14,355 nucleotides of DNA from an uncultured Bacteroides sp. (GCA_900557355.1 USSR01000101.1:1-14355); one strand, 5' to 3'. Numbered from the stretch's first letter, positions 1 to 8,326 are shown. Numbers and translations are program-made. Notes: generated from the letters alone by a model not told the origin.

Positions 1-513
1 TCCCCGGATATTACGGTTTATCAATTCTTCGGGAAAAGCACTTAGATATCCTCCTTTCAAAGCGTTCTGAACTTCAGTCAGCCCGTTGACAAGGCTATCC
101 CCTTTCAGCTTGAAAATCTCACTTCCGGTAGCGGCATATATCAAAGCATAAGCCGAAAGTAAATGTCCGGTAGTATGTCCGCGAAGCTCACAGTCCAAGG
201 ATTCCCAGCCACCGAGTTTCTTCACTGTCATATACCCGCCTTCACGACCGGCAAAGACTCCGGCATTTGTCCGGAAACTATGCAACAGGCGATTCACATC
301 AATGGAAGTCATCCATGCGGAATCCCGCAACATATTGTCACGAAAACGACTTGGCAATAAACGGATGTCTTTCAAATCAAAACTTTCCACCCGTACAGGA
401 GCTACTGTCTCTTTTTTCATTTTCCCCTGGTGTTGTCCGGGGTACACGGATTGAGCCGACGATATAGCCGATACTGCCAATAATGCGATTGCAACCAAAG
501 ATTTTTGATTCAT
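1..513 (-). CDS. GH127-type (DUF1680) glycosidase, N-terminal part, probable beta-L-arabinofuranosidase
   Basis: Only the first 171 codons are visible; the gene runs off the left edge. The ATG at 511-513 is followed by a signal peptide (about residues 1-20, a hydrophobic core ending in SAISSAQ), so the protein is probably periplasmic. From about residue 38 the sequence resembles the start of the DUF1680/GH127 (alpha/alpha)6-barrel family: VESFDLKDIRLLPSRF, then GGWESLDCELRGHTTGHLLS, then YLSAFPEELI. Known GH127 members release beta-L-arabinofuranose from plant glycans using a zinc-bound cysteine nucleophile. The cysteine and acid/base residues lie in the unseen C-terminal part, so activity cannot be judged. 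The related family GH146 shares this N-terminal look and is an alternative. The start lies 50 bp after the GH28-like stop, consistent with the same operon. Confidence 0.82.
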   Translation of the reverse strand, partial: MNQKSLVAIALLAVSAISSAQSVYPGQHQGKMKKETVAPVRVESFDLKDIRLLPSRFRDNMLRDSAWMTSIDVNRLLHSFRTNAGVFAGREGGYMTVKKLGGWESLDCELRGHTTGHLLSAYALIYAATGSEIFKLKGDSLVNGLTEVQNALKGGYLSAFPEELINRNIRG

Positions 514-563
514 AATCATTGTTTATATATTTAATATCTATAAAGCTACTATTTAAACTAATT

Positions 564-1952
564 TTACCGCACACGTATATCCTCTACGAATTCGTTCTTT
601 ACAAATCCATTCAAATCCGTCATCCTCTGACCATTAATAACGACATTATCAAAGATTACATTCTTCACTTTCCGACTGTTGTCGAACCCTTTGATTAGAG
701 ATGGATTCTCACCAAGCCCGTCATAAGTAATATTACGGAAAGTGACATTTTCAATTCCCCGTCCGGGAGCTTTATCATATTTCTCATTGAAACGCACATT
801 GAGATGAAAAAGTCTGCCTTCTTGAATACTCTCTACACGAATGTCCTCAAACAAGACATTACGTACCAAGTTCTTATCACCGCAATCAATCGCCATACAC
901 CCTTGATATGGAACATCGTCCTCATCATGTTCCAAAATATCTATCTGCCGGAAAGTAAGGTTTTCCATTACTTCGCCTAGCGGTGATTCCGGGTCTCCAT
1001 GTCCACCGATATTAATCGGATGAGCAATATCCGCCCAAAGAACAGCATTCTGCACTGTGATATTGCCAGAGCCTCCCCACCAATTCCAACGGTGATTATA
1101 GAGTGCAATGCAATCATCACTGTTACGCATAAAAACATTGTCAATCAGCACATCACGACAGCACATCAAGTCGATTCCGTCACTCCAACTCTTACAGCTA
1201 AAGGATTTCAGATTCTTCACCGTCAACCCTTTTGTTCCTGCACCAAACACCGTATAATGATTCGGATTCACTACCGTAATTCCATCAATGAGTACATTCT
1301 TTGCATTCGTCACTTCGATACCACGAACCGGATGAGCCAATATACCACGACCGATAATACGTACATTTTCTACACCGTCAACTAATAACTTAGCCTTAAG
1401 CACTGCACCCGGAGCCAAATATACGGTAGTATTGCCAGGAACACGTATCAGATTATTTGGCAAATCCAAAGGAGCATGAACACCCGGTCCGAAATACATG
1501 ATACCTTTTTCTGCTTTTTTATAAACCTCTGTTTCCAACGGATTGGCAAAAAGATGCAGATTATGAAGTCTGTCCCCATTAAATTCCACTGACAGATATT
1601 GAGGCTTGTCCAACATAAAAGTAATCACATTCTTGTTCTGCCGGTATTGGATGTTGCAACTAAGAGGACGTATATCAACCTCACGTACGGTTCCATTATT
1701 CTTTTTCACCATCACCTCAACCGTTCCATTCATATCAAACTGAACCATTGAAGCATTCTGCACAGCATCCATATCTACCTGTACATTATATTCAAACAAA
1801 TCTTCCCATTCACCTCCCGGAATACGGACACGCACCGTATAATCATCATTATGTGGCATATTCGCCTTCAAACCTTCCGGATAAGTCACCAACTGCGCCT
1901 GTAATGTCACGCAAAATATGAATAATAAAATACTGCAAATTTGTCTTTTCAT
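564..1952 (-). CDS. GH28-like right-handed beta-helix glycoside hydrolase
   Basis: This is a 462-residue exported protein with a signal peptide at about residues 1-19 (KRQICSILLFIFCVTLQA), probably periplasmic. Residues ~20-150 form a beta-rich N-terminal domain, followed by a parallel beta-helix from ~170 with repeated strand patterns such as NVLIDGITV and NVLFEDIRV. Residues typical of polygalacturonase-type enzymes (GH28, clan GH-N with GH49) can be placed: SDGID at 257-261, the aspartate pair in NSDDC (279-280), and GGHGD with His318. The Arg-x-Lys motif that binds the uronate carboxylate in classical GH28 is not seen at the expected distance after GHGD, where the sequence is acidic (EHDEDD, 341-346). 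The substrate may therefore not be galacturonan. It follows the GH30 gene after a 173-bp gap carrying a strong hairpin and precedes the GH127 gene by 50 bp. Family fold is confident; substrate is unknown. Confidence 0.85.
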   Translation of the reverse strand: MKRQICSILLFIFCVTLQAQLVTYPEGLKANMPHNDDYTVRVRIPGGEWEDLFEYNVQVDMDAVQNASMVQFDMNGTVEVMVKKNNGTVREVDIRPLSCNIQYRQNKNVITFMLDKPQYLSVEFNGDRLHNLHLFANPLETEVYKKAEKGIMYFGPGVHAPLDLPNNLIRVPGNTTVYLAPGAVLKAKLLVDGVENVRIIGRGILAHPVRGIEVTNAKNVLIDGITVVNPNHYTVFGAGTKGLTVKNLKSFSCKSWSDGIDLMCCRDVLIDNVFMRNSDDCIALYNHRWNWWGGSGNITVQNAVLWADIAHPINIGGHGDPESPLGEVMENLTFRQIDILEHDEDDVPYQGCMAIDCGDKNLVRNVLFEDIRVESIQEGRLFHLNVRFNEKYDKAPGRGIENVTFRNITYDGLGENPSLIKGFDNSRKVKNVIFDNVVINGQRMTDLNGFVKNEFVEDIRVR

Positions 1953-1977
1953 ATATAATCACACATTTTTTATAAAA

Positions 1978-2022
1978 CACTGCCATTCCGTAGCCACGTT
2001 TTCCGGCTATGAAATGACAGTG
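1978..2022 (-). promoter_or_regulatory. Long intercistronic RNA hairpin upstream of the GH28-like gene
   Basis: An inverted repeat without bulges pairs 1978-1996 with 2004-2022 around a 7-base loop. As RNA from the operon strand the stem has 19 positions: 15 Watson-Crick pairs, 3 G-U pairs and one C-A mismatch. All three G-U positions would be C-A mismatches in RNA from the other strand, which points to a structure in the minus-strand transcript. Four uridines follow at once (UUUUAUAAAA), then the GH28-like ATG 25 bases downstream. It could be a weak or leaky terminator, an attenuator, or an RNA-stability or processing element between the GH30 and GH28-like cistrons. Confidence 0.6.
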
Positions 2023-2125
2023 CAACAACATTGTTATTAAATAAAACCGTAAATTCTTTATGAGTACTTATTCTTTAATACGCAGCAATATGCCGAAATA
2101 CTCAATCCGAAAGTACTAAAAATAA

Positions 2126-3556
2126 TCAAATGACAATTGTATTAATAGATTTACCTTTCAATATAACACGTATATACTTGCTACCTACCTTAAAACTACA
2201 AGGGCGTTCTTGCTCTTCCGGATTGTAAGCTACAACTACCACTTTACCATCATGCGAACGGAAAGCAAGCGTATTCTTACCATCCGACACTTTCAGCAGA
2301 CGACTGCCCGGCTGAACAAAATGGGAAAGATGTTTCATCAAATAATATTCATCCGTATAGCGTACCTGCCCTGTTTTTCTGTCAACAATAATAAGAGTGT
2401 TTTGTGCCCAGTCCCACCAACTCTTACAGGTTTCGTTCAATACCATATTCCAATAAATATAAGAATCAACACCATTATTGAAGCAGTGAACTACAGCATT
2501 CCATGTATTTTCCAAAGCAGACCAGTCATTCTCCGAATTACCACACATATTCTCTGTCTGCATGTAGCAATAATCCGGATATTCTTTATGTACAGCCGGC
2601 AAAGCCCGCATGCCTGTCCATTGCACGCCAACACCTTTTACATATTTATCAGAATCTTTCTGCTTGAAAAAAGTGCGTACATAATCCGGATTCGGATAAT
2701 TGACTGTTCCCATCCAGATTTCAGTATCAATGGAATCTTTTTCAAACTGGGGCCCAAGATACTGATTGACAAAAATAGCCAAGTCTTCCGGACGCCAAGT
2801 ACAGGAAGGCCAGCAGGGAGTCCATGCGATTTCATTTTGCGGCATAATCATCTGAATGTTTATGCCGTTCTGCTTGTAAGCCTGTACGTATTTGGAAAAA
2901 TAAATGGCATACGCCTGAAGATACCCCTGTTGCATTTTAAAACCGGTAACATTCCCTATAAGATTGCGATGAGGGTCGAGACGGTTGTGCCCCACTTCAG
3001 TCCCTTCAATACCGGAACTCTTCTGCGAATAATGTTCATTGACCTTCATCCATGCAGGCGGTGTCCAAGGAGAGGCCCACATCTTCAAATCAGGACGCAG
3101 CTTCAGCGCTTCCTTAATATAAGGAATGAGGATATAGCGATCACGGTCAATACTAAAGTTACGCATGGTATAGTCATCCTTTACGTCATTGTAGGAATAA
3201 TATCCCATAGCATAATCACTGGCACCAATAGGAGTACGTCCTAATGCGAAATGAATACCCTCTTCCGAGAACAAGGCTGCCATCACTTTATCACGTTCTG
3301 CCGGAGACAAGCATTGCAAGGCATCCCAACTAAGTTCATTAAAAGTACCTCCAAACCCAACAACATTCTGTAACAGACTGTCAGGATAAACACAGATATC
3401 CGCCTGTCCGGCAGGATTTTTATCCAATGTCTGTTTTTTCTCTACCCAACGTTCGGTAGAAGTGGTGGAATATATACTAACCTTCTGGGCAGAAACAGTA
3501 GTAGAAACTGCCCATGTTATTGCAAAAAATGCAGTTATAGTCTTTAATTTCATCAT
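2126..3556 (-). CDS. GH30 family glycoside hydrolase
   Basis: This 476-residue protein has a signal peptide ending near VSAQ (residues 21-24), so it is exported to the periplasm or cell surface; there is no lipobox. The catalytic (beta/alpha)8 barrel starts near VVGFGGTFNELSWDAL (65-80) and includes the GH30-like ASPWTPPAWMK (161-171). The acid/base is probably Glu242 in PQNEIAW and the nucleophile Glu335 in YMQTENMCG, the usual clan GH-A arrangement. The C-terminal ~75 residues look like the beta-sandwich found in GH30 enzymes. Family members are retaining beta-glycosidases; known activities include beta-1,6-glucanase, beta-1,6-galactanase, beta-fucosidase, glucosylceramidase and xylanase. 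The subfamily cannot be fixed by eye. Two adjacent ATGs (3556 and 3553) both fit as starts. The gene follows the lyase after 81 bp containing a perfect 11-bp hairpin. Confidence 0.9.
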   Translation of the reverse strand: MMKLKTITAFFAITWAVSTTVSAQKVSIYSTTSTERWVEKKQTLDKNPAGQADICVYPDSLLQNVVGFGGTFNELSWDALQCLSPAERDKVMAALFSEEGIHFALGRTPIGASDYAMGYYSYNDVKDDYTMRNFSIDRDRYILIPYIKEALKLRPDLKMWASPWTPPAWMKVNEHYSQKSSGIEGTEVGHNRLDPHRNLIGNVTGFKMQQGYLQAYAIYFSKYVQAYKQNGINIQMIMPQNEIAWTPCWPSCTWRPEDLAIFVNQYLGPQFEKDSIDTEIWMGTVNYPNPDYVRTFFKQKDSDKYVKGVGVQWTGMRALPAVHKEYPDYCYMQTENMCGNSENDWSALENTWNAVVHCFNNGVDSYIYWNMVLNETCKSWWDWAQNTLIIVDRKTGQVRYTDEYYLMKHLSHFVQPGSRLLKVSDGKNTLAFRSHDGKVVVVAYNPEEQERPCSFKVGSKYIRVILKGKSINTIVI

Positions 3557-3575
3557 TGTCTTTATTCTAATCAGG

Positions 3576-3609
3576 ATAAGAAACCGCCCGTTTACAGACG
3601 GTTTCTTAT
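3576..3609 (-). promoter_or_regulatory. Perfect intercistronic hairpin between the lyase and GH30 genes
   Basis: ATAAGAAACCG (3576-3586) pairs perfectly with CGGTTTCTTAT (3599-3609) across a 12-base loop. It begins 28 bp downstream of the lyase stop and ends 19 bp upstream of the GH30 ATG. In the operon RNA no U-run follows the stem, so it is unlikely to stop the operon transcript and more likely protects or delimits an mRNA segment. Read on the plus strand a T-rich stretch follows (TATTTTTATC), so it could terminate antisense transcription. An alternative small stem inside the loop region (3588-3591 with 3598-3601) excludes the long one. Confidence 0.55.
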
Positions 3610-3637
3610 TTTTATCTTATCAACTTGTTACCTCAAC

Positions 3638-4996
3638 TCATTCTCCTTTGTAGAACATCAGAGTACCTATTCCGGGAAAATCATTATCATATTCAAACGG
3701 GTGAATACTGGTAGCCGGACGATATTTCTCCGCAAACTTCTTCGAATAGGGAGCACTCACTCCTTTTACATGCTTATAATGACTATAAATCATTTCATAT
3801 CCTGCATAGAAGTGTCCCCGACCTTGATATGAAATTTCGTTTTGCTGACCATGTCTGGTTTCCCAATAGGTAAACGGCATATCTACAGCTTCAATAGGAT
3901 CACAATTGAACTTTGCATAATATTCAAAGAATGCAAGAGTCAGATTTACATCCCCATATTCAGCATATTTAGGGTAACGATTATATACACGTCCGTCTTC
4001 TGTCGTAAAAGAGTCGTTTGCTTTGATGCCATACAAATCTTCTCCGATATTATACGCAGCCTGACACATCGGAGCCAGTGTAGCCATACTCAATCCGGCA
4101 TGATCCTGGTCGCGGCCCGATTCATCAGCTTGTCCAAGGCAATATCCTTCACCCAGACCGGCAGGATCTTGATGCAGTGCTACCACCAAGTGCTGGATAC
4201 ACCCCGAACTGGGACCATGTTTATAATAGTTTATCGCTTCATTAACCATATCCTGGTCATCACATACAATACCTATTGCCAGCATGATTGCCACGTTTGG
4301 AACTTCCCATCCGCCCCAAGACCAGTAAGGATCTGTTTTTTGACTGATGAAGTAGGTTGCAGGACCTGCAACTACATTTTTCAACCAAGTCTGGAACTTA
4401 GAAAATCCTCCATTATCTACCCAAGGTTGATAATCCCGCATTACTTCCGCCGCTTGTGCAAACCGATGTCCGTCAAATCCGGTAACTAACGCATAATGGT
4501 CATTCGTATTCTCCACTTGAATTGCTTTACATACAGTCGACCAGTTATCCAGAATCTTCACAGCCTTATCCGCATACTTATATGCATCTTCTTCGCCTAG
4601 TCCTTCTGCTATTCTCCAGCGCAAGGCCAAATAATAGGCGGCCAATCCCGGTTCTCTGGCAACTTTAAAGTTACCACCTGAAGAATTTCTCAAAAGAATC
4701 TCGGGAGCGTCAGTTGTCCAGTTTTCGTTAAGTTGCGTGTATGGGTTCTGTTCCAGGAACTCCCACGCAGCACCCCAAGGTTGAGCACCTGTTTTTATCT
4801 TCCCCACTACATATTGGAAATCGTCATTAGTATGCATCAGACAGGGATGATTCAAAGTGTATACTTTATAAGTATCCTCTTCTTCTATTGTATAACCCGG
4901 TGTCAGGTCAACATGCCCCTCATCAAAATAGTCCTTATTACTACAAGACAGGAATGTAAATAACACCATCGCTAGAGTTATCATTTTCTTTTTCAT
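3638..4996 (-). CDS. Alginate-lyase superfamily lipoprotein, probable polysaccharide lyase
   Basis: This 452-residue protein has a lipoprotein signal ending in FTFLSC, with Cys18 as the likely lipidated residue. Acidic residues soon after it (SNKDYFDEG) fit export to the cell surface. The mature part is alpha-helical with aromatic-rich patches (YWSWGGWEVPN, 224-234) and the signature ESGRDQDHAGL (292-302), which resembles the (alpha/alpha)-barrel Alginate_lyase domain (PF05426) in Bacteroidota. His299, Tyr and Arg residues around it are candidates for beta-elimination chemistry on uronic-acid glycans. Bacteroides enzymes of related fold include PL38 glucuronan/alginate lyases; membership here is a guess. 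It lies 20 bp after the Ig-domain SGBP and is the only enzyme in the window with a clear lipobox, so it probably makes the first surface cut. ATG at 4994-4996 gives a proper n-region (MKKKM). Confidence 0.8.
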   Translation of the reverse strand: MKKKMITLAMVLFTFLSCSNKDYFDEGHVDLTPGYTIEEEDTYKVYTLNHPCLMHTNDDFQYVVGKIKTGAQPWGAAWEFLEQNPYTQLNENWTTDAPEILLRNSSGGNFKVAREPGLAAYYLALRWRIAEGLGEEDAYKYADKAVKILDNWSTVCKAIQVENTNDHYALVTGFDGHRFAQAAEVMRDYQPWVDNGGFSKFQTWLKNVVAGPATYFISQKTDPYWSWGGWEVPNVAIMLAIGIVCDDQDMVNEAINYYKHGPSSGCIQHLVVALHQDPAGLGEGYCLGQADESGRDQDHAGLSMATLAPMCQAAYNIGEDLYGIKANDSFTTEDGRVYNRYPKYAEYGDVNLTLAFFEYYAKFNCDPIEAVDMPFTYWETRHGQQNEISYQGRGHFYAGYEMIYSHYKHVKGVSAPYSKKFAEKYRPATSIHPFEYDNDFPGIGTLMFYKGE

Positions 4997-5016
4997 ATTT
5001 CATCTCATTTAAATAA

Positions 5017-6540
5017 TTATTCAAAAACAACTCCTTCATTCTCTATCAGATAAGCCTTATATGCTTCCAATGATTCGAAGGTCTTAACCCAATCGAGCGC
5101 AAAAGGTTCCGTTACTGCTTCAGTATAGTAAGTATCATAGAACCTGTGTTCACAGCGGTCTAATGTAATTCCGTCATTCAGCACTCCGTTTGTTAAAAAG
5201 TCGGCATTTGCTCCCTTGAAAATATTGGGGGTGCTTAAGTCGGCATAAGTTACATATCCGCCATCACTGGTTCTTGTCATGCTTACTTTATATAAATTTT
5301 GTGCATTACCCGCAGCAGTACCACCATAGAATCCGATACTGATTCGTGGATTATTGTTCCAGATATTAAGTAACAATGTGGGAGTCTTGGCCGGGTCGAG
5401 ACTATCTTCGAAGAAAGTCTTCACTGCATATATAGGATATTTCGACGGGTAGAAAGTCATCATTCCACGGAACTGTGCTTCACATTTCGCGTTGGCTTCT
5501 TTTTCTATCTTCCTCACTAATCTACCATTCTCCAATACTCCATAATCCCCACCTTCGAAACATCCTGCCGTAAAGAGGAAATCATCATTAATCTTACCAT
5601 CTACCACAGAAACTTCAAATGATTTCTCAAAGCCCGGAGAACCGTCAGCATAGGTAATACTTGCCGTTAATGTTGCTGTACCGGAATTTACACCTCCCAA
5701 GATGACGAATACCTCTTCTTCTCCCAAAACTCGTTTTTCAATGGAAGCGACTGTAGCATCGGAAGTAGTCCATACCAAAGCAGATACAGTTGCATCCGCA
5801 GGTGTTACAGTGTATTTCAACACAGATATTTCACCTTTGGCAAGTTTGTTATGTATAGAACTCATCTCGAATGTTTCCACGTGAATAACAGGTTTTACCG
5901 TTACCTCAACTGAATGGGACAGATCCGTGCCATCTGTAGTTGTTGCAGTAATTGTCGCTTTTCCTTCTCCCACGGCCAGTACTCGCCCGTTTTCATCAAC
6001 CGTAGCCACTTTCTCATCGCTACTTTTCCACGATAGAAGATAGAAACTAGGTTTCTCCGGTACAGTTTTTGTTTTGAGCTGAACCGATTGCGTTTCCATC
6101 ATGGTAAGCTCTTCAGGCAAATTGGTTATCTCAACCGATTGTGTAAGCGCGAGTTCTTCAACTACACTAATTGTTATGGCAGCCGATACTCCATCTGCAT
6201 ATCCGACAGCTGGTTTTGCCGTAATAACCGATGTTCCGACAGCAACAGCCGTCACCTTACCGTTAGCATCTACCGTAGCCACCTCTTCGTTACCTGATAC
6301 CCAAGACACCCCGGGGTTAGTCGCATCTTCCGGCAAAGTAGAGAAATGCAAAGTATAGTTTTCGCCCTTTACCAGTGTATAGACTTCATATTTCTCATCA
6401 ATCGTTATCGATGATAGAATGGTATTTTTAGTCAGCGGATCGGTATTGTAATCGTCCGCACAAGAGCTTGCAGTTCCTATCAGTGCCATGCATGAAAACA
6501 GGAAAGCCATCGTCTTGCTTAATGTATATATTCTTTTCAT
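5017..6540 (-). CDS. Surface glycan-binding lipoprotein with three bacterial Ig-like (BIG2) domains
   Basis: This 507-residue protein has a lipoprotein signal ending in GTASSC (Cys27), followed by ADDYNTD, an acidic start that fits surface export in Bacteroides. Three Ig-like domains of the BIG2 type lie at about 42-126, 134-216 and 221-313. Each carries the usual VSW/LSWKSSD, VATVD and GKVTAV or GRVLAV strand motifs; the third is more divergent. The last ~190 residues are a different beta-rich domain with aromatic residues (for example LLLNIWNNNPRISIGFYGG) that could be the glycan-binding module. It sits directly after susD (18-bp gap), the place of SusE or other surface glycan-binding proteins, so the role is inferred mainly from position and architecture. 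The Ig domains probably act as a spacer lifting the C-terminal module off the membrane. I do not assign the C-terminal domain to a named family. Confidence 0.8.
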   Translation of the reverse strand: MKRIYTLSKTMAFLFSCMALIGTASSCADDYNTDPLTKNTILSSITIDEKYEVYTLVKGENYTLHFSTLPEDATNPGVSWVSGNEEVATVDANGKVTAVAVGTSVITAKPAVGYADGVSAAITISVVEELALTQSVEITNLPEELTMMETQSVQLKTKTVPEKPSFYLLSWKSSDEKVATVDENGRVLAVGEGKATITATTTDGTDLSHSVEVTVKPVIHVETFEMSSIHNKLAKGEISVLKYTVTPADATVSALVWTTSDATVASIEKRVLGEEEVFVILGGVNSGTATLTASITYADGSPGFEKSFEVSVVDGKINDDFLFTAGCFEGGDYGVLENGRLVRKIEKEANAKCEAQFRGMMTFYPSKYPIYAVKTFFEDSLDPAKTPTLLLNIWNNNPRISIGFYGGTAAGNAQNLYKVSMTRTSDGGYVTYADLSTPNIFKGANADFLTNGVLNDGITLDRCEHRFYDTYYTEAVTEPFALDWVKTFESLEAYKAYLIENEGVVFE

Positions 6541-6558
6541 ATAGTTATAACATTAAAA

Positions 6559-8313
6559 TTATTTCACATAAGGATTTGTAGATTGCCAGTTGGGCCGCAA
6601 GTTCGTATTCAGTTGCAACTGGTCCAGCGGGAAAGGATACAAATACTGCTTATTGTCCCATTTTCTGCCGCTCTCCCAAATCAAGCATCCTTCCGTATTC
6701 GTCACAACCCCTGCCCAACCGGAAGTTTCAAAAGCAGTTCCCGTATATTTGATTCCCAACATATCTTCAGGCATTTCGTTTTCTGCTGTTTTCCAACGTT
6801 TCAAGTCATCCAGTCTGAAACATTCATCAATCAATTCCACCGTACGTTCACGACGAATTTCCGTTCTCATGTTTGTACCTGTACCCCGAAGCAGTCCGTT
6901 AGACAATTTAGGCATAGTAGGATTAACTCTCAAACGTACCAGATTCAACGATTTGTCCAAATCAGGATCCAAGATATTGTCATCGTATTCAAATTTTGCT
7001 TCTGCATAGTTTAAAAGCACCTCCGCATAACGAATAATAGGATAGTCGTATCCTTCCTTCCGGTTTTCCACTTCTCTTTCCGAACACCATTTGCGACAAC
7101 GGTATCCGGTACCACCTGCTGCATTGTGAGCAGTCACTCCAGCTTCCTTAATTTCAGCTGCATCTCCCAACCACGTTCTACGATAACGTCCACCGTTGCT
7201 ACTGAAGTAAAAACCTCCGTCTACCATCATTATGCTTGACATGCGGTTGTCACGGTCGAAATACTCCGAATTTTTAGTAGCGTAATTCCACTTCGATATA
7301 TCAATTGGCAATCCGGTGCTCTTTTGAAGATACATATTGGCCAATTTACGTGTTACATATAACGCATTATTAAAACGACCTTCGGTAATATTGATACCAA
7401 TAGGTGCCAATGTCGTATCATGTCTTCTGGAAAATATATATTCTTTATTTGCACTTTTGTTCAAACCGGCCGGATTCGATTTCTCATTTTCCAGTATAAA
7501 CAAATAACGGTAAGCAGCCCCTTCATCCCCTTCAATAACCAAATCAGACGGTTTGAAGAGTTCGAATGTTTTCGACTCAATAACTGCATCAGCAGCCTCG
7601 TATGCTATTTTCAACCATTTCTTTGACAATTCCGTATTGCTTCCATTACCATTATGGAATTTTTCCCATGTCCCCGCATAAAGTCCCACACGGGATAAAA
7701 AGGCTTGTGCACCCTCAAGTGAAATAGTGCCTGCGTTTGCAGCAGTGATATCCTTAAACTTCGGCAAACGCGCTATCGCTTCGTTCAAATCGGAGATAAT
7801 GAATTCGTTAATTTCTTCTCTTGTATTTTGAGTGCGATAAAGCTCCGGAGAAGTGATATCTAACGGTTCTTCCACCTTAATGACTCCTCCAAAACGTTGA
7901 AGCAGGTCAAAATAGATATAAGCCCTGAAAAAATATGCCTCACCAACAGGTATCTTAATTTCTTCGGGAAGAGCATAAGATTCTGCCTTTTGTAACAACA
8001 GATTTACTTGACGAAGATTGGCATAAGCATCTGTATAGCTTTTGTCGGTAAGTGGAATGGTAGATGTTCCATTACTGAAAAGATTCCTGGGATTTGTACT
8101 AAACAGGTCTGCTTGTACATCACCGTGAGCATCCCCCAAGCCACCGAAATCGCGTGTCCAACCATAGAAATTCTTGGCAAAAGCTTCGAATTGCCCGCGA
8201 TTCTGCCACATGTCGCCATCCGAGAGTTGCTCCTCGGGATTCATGTCCAGACATGACTGGAACAACAAACACAAACTAAAAAGTAATGTAGTATATAAGT
8301 TCGATAGTTTCAT
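6559..8313 (-). CDS. susD: SusD/RagB-like nutrient-binding outer-membrane lipoprotein
   Basis: This is a 584-residue SusD homologue. I chose the ATG at 8311-8313 because it gives a clean lipoprotein signal, MKLSNLYTTL through LLFQSC, with Cys21 lipidated and CLDMNPEEQL following. A GTG nine codons upstream (8338-8340) would overlap susC and put a non-signal stretch in front. Family traits seen are the start-of-domain DMNPEEQLSDGDMW, the helical TPR-like segment with AYFFRAYIYFDLLQRFGGV, RYAEVLLNYAEAKF, and a C-terminal LYPFPLDQLQLNTNLRPNW. SusD proteins form a lid on the partner SusC barrel and help capture oligosaccharides at the cell surface. The gene starts 13 bp after the susC stop. The symbol marks homology to starch-system SusD, not a starch substrate. 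Confidence 0.95.
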   Translation of the reverse strand: MKLSNLYTTLLFSLCLLFQSCLDMNPEEQLSDGDMWQNRGQFEAFAKNFYGWTRDFGGLGDAHGDVQADLFSTNPRNLFSNGTSTIPLTDKSYTDAYANLRQVNLLLQKAESYALPEEIKIPVGEAYFFRAYIYFDLLQRFGGVIKVEEPLDITSPELYRTQNTREEINEFIISDLNEAIARLPKFKDITAANAGTISLEGAQAFLSRVGLYAGTWEKFHNGNGSNTELSKKWLKIAYEAADAVIESKTFELFKPSDLVIEGDEGAAYRYLFILENEKSNPAGLNKSANKEYIFSRRHDTTLAPIGINITEGRFNNALYVTRKLANMYLQKSTGLPIDISKWNYATKNSEYFDRDNRMSSIMMVDGGFYFSSNGGRYRRTWLGDAAEIKEAGVTAHNAAGGTGYRCRKWCSEREVENRKEGYDYPIIRYAEVLLNYAEAKFEYDDNILDPDLDKSLNLVRLRVNPTMPKLSNGLLRGTGTNMRTEIRRERTVELIDECFRLDDLKRWKTAENEMPEDMLGIKYTGTAFETSGWAGVVTNTEGCLIWESGRKWDNKQYLYPFPLDQLQLNTNLRPNWQSTNPYVK

Positions 8314-8326
8314 ATTATATATAGTA

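Noticed and set aside
2062..2117. Inverted AGTACTT / AAGTACT pair in the GH30 to GH28-like gap
   Set aside because: There are seven bases per arm with about 40 bases between, and AGTACT is itself palindromic, so the match is weak and probably chance.
2210..3244. A 344-codon open frame on the plus strand, antisense to the GH30 gene
   Set aside because: It lies wholly inside a gene with clear GH30 motifs. Its translation shows no domain, with Ile/His-rich composition as expected from reading the complement of a coding strand.
3842..4489. A 215-codon plus-strand open frame antisense to the lyase gene
   Set aside because: It is a shadow of the lyase coding sequence, with no recognisable motif, signal or promoter.
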